DNA of 64,000 nt from Filimonas sp. (GTDB taxonomy: Bacteria > Bacteroidota > Bacteroidia > Chitinophagales > Chitinophagaceae): NCBI GenBank assembly GCA_017306865.1, contig JAFKHH010000016.1, positions 62,001 through 126,000 on the forward strand, read 5' to 3'. The position numbers and the translations under genes were made by a program. The notes under the pieces are model-generated. The model had not been told where the DNA came from. It did no database searches and saw nothing but the letters and a program-made list of their open reading frames with translations. Of the stretch, positions 24,118-30,771 are shown one piece after another (position 1 is the first letter of the stretch; each line of letters opens with the position of its first letter).

Positions 24118-25665
24118 ATGTCGCATAAAGTAGAATTCAAGACATCATTACTACGCATGTTTCGGGCAAGAATACCGTTCATTTCCATCCGTAGTATTGA
24201 ACGATCAAGAGTGCTGGAGGTGGTACAACAACTGGCAGAAGAAATCAATATTCCCATATACGTTCATAGTCTTTCGCATGGAATGATGGATATAAAAACG
24301 AAAAAAGGGGTAAATGATGATCGATCCGTTTCCGGTGGGATTGACTTCGCAGTACAAAACATTTCACAACGCCAAAATCTAACTTTTGTTTTTACAGAAG
24401 TAAGTGATATAGAAGATGACAATGTTGTTTCACGTCATGTTTACGATTGTGTAGTACAAGCCATAGAAAGAGGCGGCAGTGTTTGTATTATTTCAACAAA
24501 AAGTGTTTGGCCTCAATTGCAACGCCTTGGCATGACACTAACCCTCGATGCTCCCAATGAAGAAGAAATGCTGGAAATAGTAAAAGATTGCGTAATACCT
24601 TATAAAGGCTCTATTCAAATCGAATGGGAAGAAAATGACTATAAAATGGCCGCTACTATTTTGGCAAATATGACCAAAATTGAGGCAGAAAATGTCTTGG
24701 CTACTCAAATGGCAAAGGGTGCGTTGACTAAAGAGGATATTAAAGAGTTAAGCCAGGCAAAAGACAAACTATTTAGCGACATTTCCGGGCTTGAAAAGGT
24801 AAAGCTTGATTCCAGTACACTCTCAGTAGCAGGGCTAGGAGGATTACAACAGTGGTTAGATAATCAAGGGCAACTTTTAACTGCTGATTTAAAAGCTAGA
24901 AAACTCCGGCCACCGAGAGGAGTTTTATTAGTGGGTGTTCCCGGCTGCGGAAAATCTTTATCCGCGAAGTTCATTGCTTCCTCATGGAATTTACCACTAT
25001 ATCGTCTCGATTTTGCATCTATACAAGGAATGTATGTGGGGCAATCAGAAAACAGGTTGAAGGAAGCACTTGCGTCTGCAGATAATGCCGCGCCCTGCAT
25101 TTTATGGATTGATGAAATTGAAAAAGGACTTGCAGCAAGCGCTAACGACTCATCTGGTGTTACTACAAGAATGGTCGGGCAGTTTTTATTTTGGCTACAG
25201 GAAAGCATGGCAAAAGTTTTTGTTGTGGCTACTGCAAACGATGTGACCAAATTACCTCCGGAGTTGCTTCGCAAAGGGCGTTTCGACGAATTATTTTTTG
25301 TTGATCTACCGGAGGAGCAAGAACGTAAAGAAATTATCAACCTTTATATAAGAAGAAATCTCTTGCCTGAACCATCGGCAGAAGCATTTGAAAATATAAT
25401 CTCTCTATCAGAAGGTTTCGCAGGTTCAGACCTGGAAGGGGCCGTTAGAGATATAGCAATACAAGCAGTTATTCATGGCAATGAAACTATTGATGACACC
25501 CTTTTTAAAAAGTGTTTTAAAAATATTGTTCCGTTAAGTAAAACTAGCCCTGAAAGAATTGAAGCCATCAGGTTATGGGGACGAGAAAGAGCTGTGCCGG
25601 CGTCTGGACTTGCGTGGAATACCACATCTGATAAAGTTATTGGTAAGCGTTCGATCCTTATTTAG
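24118..25665 (+). CDS. Ycf46-like AAA ATPase
   Basis: A 515-residue AAA protein. The N-terminal ~215 residues form a degenerate ATPase-like domain without a P-loop (IPFISIRSIERSRVLEVV). The C-terminal AAA module has Walker A GVPGCGKS (273-280), Walker B ILWIDE (328-333), a pore-loop-like segment GMYVGQSE, sensor-1 Asn in VATAND and the arginine finger in RKGRFDE (R388), then a lid domain (EGFAGSDLEGAVRDIAIQA). This two-part layout is that of Ycf46-type ATPases. All catalytic residues of the second module are present, so it should hydrolyse ATP and remodel a partner, presumably encoded in the same five-gene run. Confidence 0.8.
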   Translation: MSHKVEFKTSLLRMFRARIPFISIRSIERSRVLEVVQQLAEEINIPIYVHSLSHGMMDIKTKKGVNDDRSVSGGIDFAVQNISQRQNLTFVFTEVSDIEDDNVVSRHVYDCVVQAIERGGSVCIISTKSVWPQLQRLGMTLTLDAPNEEEMLEIVKDCVIPYKGSIQIEWEENDYKMAATILANMTKIEAENVLATQMAKGALTKEDIKELSQAKDKLFSDISGLEKVKLDSSTLSVAGLGGLQQWLDNQGQLLTADLKARKLRPPRGVLLVGVPGCGKSLSAKFIASSWNLPLYRLDFASIQGMYVGQSENRLKEALASADNAAPCILWIDEIEKGLAASANDSSGVTTRMVGQFLFWLQESMAKVFVVATANDVTKLPPELLRKGRFDELFFVDLPEEQERKEIINLYIRRNLLPEPSAEAFENIISLSEGFAGSDLEGAVRDIAIQAVIHGNETIDDTLFKKCFKNIVPLSKTSPERIEAIRLWGRERAVPASGLAWNTTSDKVIGKRSILI

Positions 25666-25727
25666 AAATGCGGTATGACAACTTAGGTTATTTTTTATTA
25701 TATGCGCAGTAGCACAATCCCTTCCTT

Positions 25728-25772
25728 TTACGGTTTCCCATAAAAAACAACAATTCTCAGCATCTATTTTTG
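25728..25772 (+). promoter_or_regulatory. Island promoter 3: TTACGGTTTCCC box plus TATTTTTG
   Basis: Box at 25728-25739, -7 box TATTTTTG at 25765-25772, spacing again 37 bp. It lies in the 275-bp gap 25666-25940 and would drive the short reading frame at 25793 and the HNH gene. Confidence 0.65.
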
Positions 25773-25792
25773 ATCTATAAAACAAAGAGGCA

Positions 25793-25849
25793 ATGCAACA
25801 GACGTTTTATCTATTTAAAAGATTTCTGACAGTGTATTTCATTCTCTGA
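25793..25849 (+). CDS. Possible 18-residue leader peptide
   Basis: ATG at 25793 opens MQQTFYLFKRFLTVYFIL and a stop. The start lies 28 bp from the beginning of the -7 box, the same distance as the real start at 18947 from its -7 box. The peptide is hydrophobic and aromatic. It could be a regulatory leader, a small membrane peptide, or the remnant of a lost gene. Confidence 0.3.
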   Translation: MQQTFYLFKRFLTVYFIL

Positions 25850-25940
25850 GGGTAAGCAACAAGATACTACAAAGTATCAAGACCTGACGTAGCGCTTTAG
25901 ATAATAATCCAATTAATCATTTACCACAACTACTGCTTAT

Positions 25941-26330
25941 ATGTTTGACCCTACCTTTAGTCGTTATAGGCATATCCGGTTTAAATCTACCAATACATAC
26001 CGGCGTTATGTAAGGAAAGAAGACGAACTACATTCTGCTAAGGCTACTGCCGATACAAACAATATCCCAGCACACGGGCCTTATGGTGCTTTATTATTCA
26101 GATCCGAATGGAGGATAAAACGAAGTGCCATTCTTTCCAGGGATAAATGTTGTGTAATCTGTCATGCCAAATTTGACTTACAAGTACATCATAGACAATA
26201 TCATTTCGTAGTCAGAGAAAGAAAGTTTAAGCTTCCTTGGGAATATTCAGACAACCTATTGATCACATTATGTTCTTCTTGCCACAAAAGAGGGCACAGC
26301 AAATTTAAAGTACCAACTATTAATGTATAA
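25941..26330 (+). CDS. HNH endonuclease
   Basis: A 129-residue HNH-fold nuclease. Zinc knuckle CVIC (about 72-75) and CSSCH (about 112-116) enclose the catalytic LQVHHRQY and the Asn in YSDNLLITLC. The basic N-terminal ~60 residues probably contact DNA. It starts 12 bp upstream of a helical protein and DUF4407 pair and follows the shared island promoter, so it may be the nuclease effector of that unit. Confidence 0.8.
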   Translation: MFDPTFSRYRHIRFKSTNTYRRYVRKEDELHSAKATADTNNIPAHGPYGALLFRSEWRIKRSAILSRDKCCVICHAKFDLQVHHRQYHFVVRERKFKLPWEYSDNLLITLCSSCHKRGHSKFKVPTINV

Positions 26331-26341
26331 AATCAGACAAT

Positions 26342-26920
26342 ATGGGATTATTCAATTTATTTAATAAAAAAGAGAATAGTGCTAATTCTCCTTTTTCTCA
26401 AAGTACAAATAATGGAGTGACTTTACCGGAAATACCGGAGACTGTTTTCATTGCAAAAGAAGCTGAAGATAATAAAGAACAAGAAGATAAAATTGCTACG
26501 CCACCAAGTGAAAACGGCATCACTCTTTTATTTCAATTCTTAGAAAAAAATCATGAAGGAAAAGGTTATGATGATGCTTTAATGAACCCAGACAATCTAC
26601 ACTTGCAGCAAAATGTAGAAAGCTTAAAGAATGATATGGAACGCACTATGAGAAAAATTAAAACCTTTTATGAAGATTTTATCAGAGAAATAAATTTTCA
26701 TATTGAAAGCAGGGGTAGATGTGGAATGATTGATACAGCAGAAGAGCTTATTGTAAAAAAAGAAACAGCAGAAAATCACATTCAAAAAATTATTGAGATT
26801 GAAAATGACGCTAAAGAAAATAGAGGACTGGCACAAGGAGTATTATTGAGTTATACAAGAGGATTTAGAAATGGATTAGCGGCTATTTCACATCATTCTA
26901 TTATGAAAAAAAGCTTTTAA
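26342..26920 (+). CDS. Helical cytoplasmic protein, partner of DUF4407
   Basis: A 192-residue protein. The first 50 residues are a Ser/Asn-rich linker after the start MGLFNLFNKKE. The rest is a long helical hairpin (VESLKNDMERTMRKIKTFYEDFIREINFHIESRGRC, then ETAENHIQKIIEIENDAKENRG). No family recognised. Its stop codon is one base before the DUF4407 start, so the two are coupled. Confidence 0.6.
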   Translation: MGLFNLFNKKENSANSPFSQSTNNGVTLPEIPETVFIAKEAEDNKEQEDKIATPPSENGITLLFQFLEKNHEGKGYDDALMNPDNLHLQQNVESLKNDMERTMRKIKTFYEDFIREINFHIESRGRCGMIDTAEELIVKKETAENHIQKIIEIENDAKENRGLAQGVLLSYTRGFRNGLAAISHHSIMKKSF

Positions 26921-26921
26921 T

Positions 26922-27926
26922 ATGAAAAATTTGTGGATCCGTTTCGGATGCTTTCTCACGGGTTATAATTATAACATTGTAAGAAATTCAAGCGAAGTTG
27001 TTGCCAAAGCCGTCAAGAGATATACCGCAGCACTAGTAATCATTTGTATTCTCTGGTCATTTATAGGATTCGCTTTTACCAAACGCTATATCTTACACAA
27101 TCAGGGTACATGGGAGGGATTTTTCGGAGCAATTATAGGAATAGTAATAATCGTTCAAATCGAAAGACAAATAATCTTATCAATAACTCCTTCAAAGTTT
27201 CTGTATGTAGCAAGGGGTACGATCGCTCTTATGATGGCGATAATCGGAGCTGTAATTGTTGATCAAATTATTTTCAAGGACGATATAGAATTGGAAAAAA
27301 CAACCTTCGTTGAGGCCAGGGTTAAACAGGCATTAATCTATAAAACAGCGGAGCTGAGAGAGCAATTGCTTGAACTTGATAGCACTATCAGTCATAAAGA
27401 ACAAGAACGAATTAAGACAATAGAAGACATTTCCCTCCATCCAACCACCCTAGTCTTCTCTACTCAGCCTGTTTTGAAAACAGAACGAAATATCAGTAAG
27501 GACACGCTTACAAATAAATCTTCTGTCACCGAGAAGTCAACACCTATCATGGTTACGACGAGTTCACACGTAGCTAATCCCAAAATCGCATTATTGCCAT
27601 CAATCGATTCCACACTAAAAAATCTAAGAGCTGAGAAAAAACAAAAAGAAGAGGCATTATTAAACGTCAGGCCACAAATAGAAAAGGAGATAAACTCAAA
27701 AATTGGCTTTCTGGATGAGCTGAAAGTAATGCTTTCTTTAATATCCGGCTCCACTGCGGCCTTACTTTTTTGGTTACTATGGTTCTTTTTCTTTTTAGGT
27801 CTGGAGATGTTGGTTCTTATAAGCAAAATCAATGACAAGGAGGATGATTATGGCAGAACAGTAAAACATCACATGGATTTACAAATAAGAAAACTTGATA
27901 TGTTCGCCAAGATGGGTACTCACTAA
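26922..27926 (+). CDS. DUF4407 membrane protein
   Basis: A 334-residue protein. Three N-terminal membrane segments (about 35-52, 66-82, 96-117) precede the DUF4407-like motif DQIIFKDDIE. A long extracytoplasmic or cytoplasmic coiled region follows (about 125-265, with LRAEKKQKEEALLNVRPQIEKEI), then a fourth membrane segment (about 272-303). DUF4407 proteins are of unknown function and often sit in accessory regions. With the helical protein upstream and the HNH gene it forms a three-gene unit. Confidence 0.7.
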   Translation: MKNLWIRFGCFLTGYNYNIVRNSSEVVAKAVKRYTAALVIICILWSFIGFAFTKRYILHNQGTWEGFFGAIIGIVIIVQIERQIILSITPSKFLYVARGTIALMMAIIGAVIVDQIIFKDDIELEKTTFVEARVKQALIYKTAELREQLLELDSTISHKEQERIKTIEDISLHPTTLVFSTQPVLKTERNISKDTLTNKSSVTEKSTPIMVTTSSHVANPKIALLPSIDSTLKNLRAEKKQKEEALLNVRPQIEKEINSKIGFLDELKVMLSLISGSTAALLFWLLWFFFFLGLEMLVLISKINDKEDDYGRTVKHHMDLQIRKLDMFAKMGTH

Positions 27927-27944
27927 AAAATAGGCTAATCCAAG

Positions 27945-28457
27945 TTGAAGACTTTTTTAAAGGCTAATATCCTCTCGCTTTGCCTCTTCGCCAGTTGCCA
28001 CGAAAAGACCGCAACGCCACTCACCTTTCCGTTTGAAGGCAAAGTGGTTGCGATCAATGATGGAGATACATATAAAGTGTTATGTAATGGCAATCTGCAA
28101 ACCATTCGTTTGGCACATATAGATTGTCCGGAAAGGAAGCAGCCTTTTGCTGCACAGGCAAAGCAGTTTGCAGCAGACCTGTGTTTTGGAAAAAATGTAC
28201 TGGTAAAAACTGATGGCAAAAGAGACAGGTACAAACGGATCATCGGTGAGATCATTTTGCCCGATGGTACTAATGTCAATAAGGAATTAGTCAGGAATGG
28301 ATTCGCCTGGCATTATAAAAAGTATTCTACCGATACAGCATATGCTAACCTGGAGGCCGCCGCCCACAGGCTGCAAGTGGGATTGTGGGCAGATAAAGAA
28401 TCTATAGCGCCGTGGGAATGGCGGTTTAAACGCAGTCACCACCTGCCATTTCAATAA
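27945..28457 (+). CDS. Thermonuclease-like (SNase) lipoprotein
   Basis: A 170-residue protein with a lipoprotein signal (ANILSLCLFASC), start at a TTG because no in-frame ATG precedes the signal. The SNase fold carries the expected catalytic residues: Asp in INDGDTYKV, Arg and Glu in IRLAHIDCPERKQPF, and Arg in KRDRYKRIIGE. It should cut DNA or RNA outside the cytoplasm. It follows DUF4407 by 18 bp and may be the last gene of that unit, or an ordinary nutrient or defence nuclease. Confidence 0.85.
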   Translation: MKTFLKANILSLCLFASCHEKTATPLTFPFEGKVVAINDGDTYKVLCNGNLQTIRLAHIDCPERKQPFAAQAKQFAADLCFGKNVLVKTDGKRDRYKRIIGEIILPDGTNVNKELVRNGFAWHYKKYSTDTAYANLEAAAHRLQVGLWADKESIAPWEWRFKRSHHLPFQ

Positions 28458-28478
28458 CCTTAGACCTTTTTTATACCG

Positions 28479-28505
28479 AACGGGATGCTTTGCATCCCGT
28501 TTTTC
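28479..28505 (+). terminator. Terminator closing the island
   Basis: A 10-bp stem (28479-28488 AACGGGATGC with 28492-28501), loop TTT, then TTTT. Confidence 0.88.
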
Positions 28506-28564
28506 ATTCCCCCTAACTACCTTATTTTTCAATCACTTACAACATTTCTCCAATTTTAATTTGT

Positions 28565-28606
28565 GCAACCAAAAAGTTGCATGTAAATTAGCAACTGAAA
28601 GGTTGC
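28565..28606. promoter_or_regulatory. Tandem GCAAC-N6-GTTGC operators
   Basis: Two palindromes of the same form at 28565-28580 and 28591-28606, 26 bp start to start, ending 20 bp before the ArsR gene. Typical of ArsR-family autoregulation. Confidence 0.65.
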
Positions 28607-28625
28607 AAATAATTAATTGAACTGG

Positions 28626-28949
28626 ATGAAGAGAGATGTGTTTTATGCTATCGCAGACCCGACGCGCAGGGCTATTTTGCAATTACTGGCAGCCCAGGCG
28701 ATGACACCAAATGCGATTGCGACACATTTCAACACAACGAGGCAGGCGATATCCAAACACATCCAGGTATTGGCAGAATGTGGTTTACTAAGGCAGCAAC
28801 AAAACGGGCGTGAGATATATTATTACATTAATGCGGAAGAAATGAAAGAGTTGGATAACTGGTTGGCACAATTTAGGGCTGTACTTAATAAACGGTTGAA
28901 TCAATTGGAGAACTTATTGAAAAAATTAAAACATAAAAATCATGATTAA
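28626..28949 (+). CDS. ArsR-family transcriptional regulator
   Basis: A 107-residue winged-helix repressor: MKRDVFYAIADPTRRAILQLL, recognition region IATHFNTTRQAISKHIQVLAECGLL, wing QNGREIYYYINAE. No metal-binding Cys pairs are present, so it belongs to the non-metal branch usually paired with AHSA1 (SRPBCC) genes. Indeed it overlaps such a gene by 8 bp. I prefer the ATG at 28626 over the TTG at 28617. Two palindromes lie just upstream. Confidence 0.9.
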   Translation: MKRDVFYAIADPTRRAILQLLAAQAMTPNAIATHFNTTRQAISKHIQVLAECGLLRQQQNGREIYYYINAEEMKELDNWLAQFRAVLNKRLNQLENLLKKLKHKNHD

Positions 28950-29904
28950 CAAAGAAACAATCTTCTCAAAAGACTTGCCTAACAAACGGCTAACCGTAGA
29001 AAGGTCTTTTGATGCTTCACTAGACCTCGTATGGAAGGCCTGGACAGAGAGTGAAATACTGGACCAATGGTGGGCACCGCATCCATATAAGGCAGTCACA
29101 AAAACCATGAGCTTTAAAGAGGGTGGTTACTGGTTGTACGCTATGACCGGGCCCGAAGGAGATAAACAATGGTGCGTAGAAAATTTCAAAACGATTGAAG
29201 CACAAAAACGTATTACCAACACAGTATCATTCTGCGATGAAGCAGCAAAGATTAATACAGCATTTCCAACAATGAGTTGGGAGAAAAAATTCCATCCTAA
29301 TGGTGAAACCACTGTTGTAAAAGTTGACATTAACTTCGACAAGGAGGAAGACCTGAAAACTATTGTTGAAATGGGCTTCCAGGAAGGCTTCAAGGCCGGG
29401 TTGGACAACCTGGATCATTACCTGGAAACGCACTTCAGGCTGCGTAAGCAAAACAAAACGAGTAACGCGCCCAGGGTTTCATCTTACCTGAACTTTGCAG
29501 GCAAAACAGAAGAAGCATTTAATTTTTATAAGAAAGTCTTCAAGACTGAATTTAGTGGCAAAGGGCTTCAACGTTTCGAAGATATTGATTTGCCAGGAGA
29601 GCATCCACCTATGAGCGATGCAGATAAAAAACTCATCATTCACGTAGAGCTAACCATTTTGGGTGGCCATGTGCTGATGGCTACAGATGCACCAGAAAGC
29701 ATGGGCTTCAAACTACATCAGGGCAACAACATGCATATATGCCTGGAGCCTGATACAAGAGCGGAAACAGAACGGTTGTTTAAAGAACTGTCAGAAGGTG
29801 GTACTATAACTATGCCGCTGGCAGATATGTTCTTTGGCGCATACTTCGCGGAGTTTACAGATAAGTATGGTATTAACTGGATGCTGAACCATCAGACAGT
29901 ATAA
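28942..29904 (+). CDS. AHSA1 (SRPBCC) - VOC/PhnB fusion protein
   Basis: A 320-residue fusion of two small ligand-binding folds. Residues 1-165 are an AHSA1-type SRPBCC domain (RSFDASLDLVWKAWTESEILDQWWAPHPY; WVEKF-like SWEKKFHPNG). Residues about 175-320 are a PhnB-like VOC domain (SSYLNFAGKTEEAFNFYKKVFKTEF; GGHVLMATDAP; FFGAYFAEFTDKYGINWML). In most genomes these are separate neighbouring genes, so this is a gene fusion. Substrate unknown. Translationally coupled to the ArsR gene by an 8-bp overlap. Confidence 0.88.
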   Translation: MINKETIFSKDLPNKRLTVERSFDASLDLVWKAWTESEILDQWWAPHPYKAVTKTMSFKEGGYWLYAMTGPEGDKQWCVENFKTIEAQKRITNTVSFCDEAAKINTAFPTMSWEKKFHPNGETTVVKVDINFDKEEDLKTIVEMGFQEGFKAGLDNLDHYLETHFRLRKQNKTSNAPRVSSYLNFAGKTEEAFNFYKKVFKTEFSGKGLQRFEDIDLPGEHPPMSDADKKLIIHVELTILGGHVLMATDAPESMGFKLHQGNNMHICLEPDTRAETERLFKELSEGGTITMPLADMFFGAYFAEFTDKYGINWMLNHQTV

Positions 29905-29947
29905 GAATAAAAGAGTACTGGTATAGCAGTGAATTACTATAACAAAA

Positions 29948-29979
29948 AAGCTCCTTCAATCATTGGAGGAGCTTCTTTG
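29948..29979. terminator. Bidirectional terminator
   Basis: A 12-bp stem with one G-U pair (29948-29959 with 29963-29974), A-tract before and T-rich run after, between convergent genes. Confidence 0.8.
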
Positions 29980-30390
29980 TTATATGTTATAATGTCCGCT
30001 TGCTTCAGGCTGATAATAGATCTCTTCTATTTTCAACTCACTTGTGCCGGTTGGCATCTGCCAGGTAATTGTATCACCTATAGAATAGCCCAATACTGCA
30101 GCACCTACAGGCGCTAATACAGATACCTTTTGTTGCTTCACATCTGCATCGTTCGGATACACAAGCGTCATATCAATCATTTTGTTGTTCGACACATTGC
30201 GCACCCTTATTTTAGAGTTCATGGTCACTACCTGCGCCGGTATTTTTTCGGACGCCACTTTCTTTGCCCGCTCTATATCTACTCTCAGGCTATGAATACT
30301 TTTTCTTTCATTGGTAGCAGTGCCTCCATAGGTTTGCAGCACTCCTTTCAAACGTTCGTAATCCGTTTGCGTTAGCATAATACTTTTCAT
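29980..30390 (-). CDS. GreA/GreB-like protein, Rnk type
   Basis: About 136 residues. A short N-terminal helical part (MLTQTDYERLKGVLQTYGG) precedes a GreA/GreB C-terminal FKBP-like domain (NNKMIDMTLVYPNDADVKQQKVSVLAPVGAAVLGYSIGDTITW). This is the layout of Rnk and related proteins that bind RNA polymerase through the secondary channel but lack the long Gre coiled coil. The frame extends upstream to 30426; the ATG at 30390 (MKSIMLTQTDYERL) is the likely start. Confidence 0.82.
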   Translation of the reverse strand: MKSIMLTQTDYERLKGVLQTYGGTATNERKSIHSLRVDIERAKKVASEKIPAQVVTMNSKIRVRNVSNNKMIDMTLVYPNDADVKQQKVSVLAPVGAAVLGYSIGDTITWQMPTGTSELKIEEIYYQPEASGHYNI

Positions 30391-30771
30391 TGCATTAATT
30401 TTTTGGTGTAAATAATTGACAGGCAAGACAAATACTCATTTTCCTGCCGGAAAATGAACCTGTTCTTTTAAAACATTTTCCGGTTTATAAATGGAAATCT
30501 TTCGGTGTAAGAATGATCGGGCATGCAGTTACCGTCGGCGAAGATGTGCCGCCCAGGATGAATAATATGGTACTCAATAACTGTTGCATTCCTGTAAAAC
30601 TAACTTTTAATATGTTAGGTATTTATTAAAAACGATCTTACCCTGCTTAAAAACGTTGGTTGCAGGGCTTTTATTATGAATTAAGTGAAAACGTTTGACT
30701 TTTTTTCTCCATCTTTTAAGACTTAACTTCCGTGCGGAAACGCTTAAAACGAATTTTCAATCAATCTTGTT
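30391..30771. other. Gene-free promoter region between the Rnk-like gene and GH3
   Basis: About 380 bp between divergent genes with no supported reading frame. TGAAAACGTTTGAC (30685-30698) and a second imperfect GAAACGCTT site (about 30737) resemble LacI-family operators, fitting sugar-controlled expression of the GH3 gene. Confidence 0.35.
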
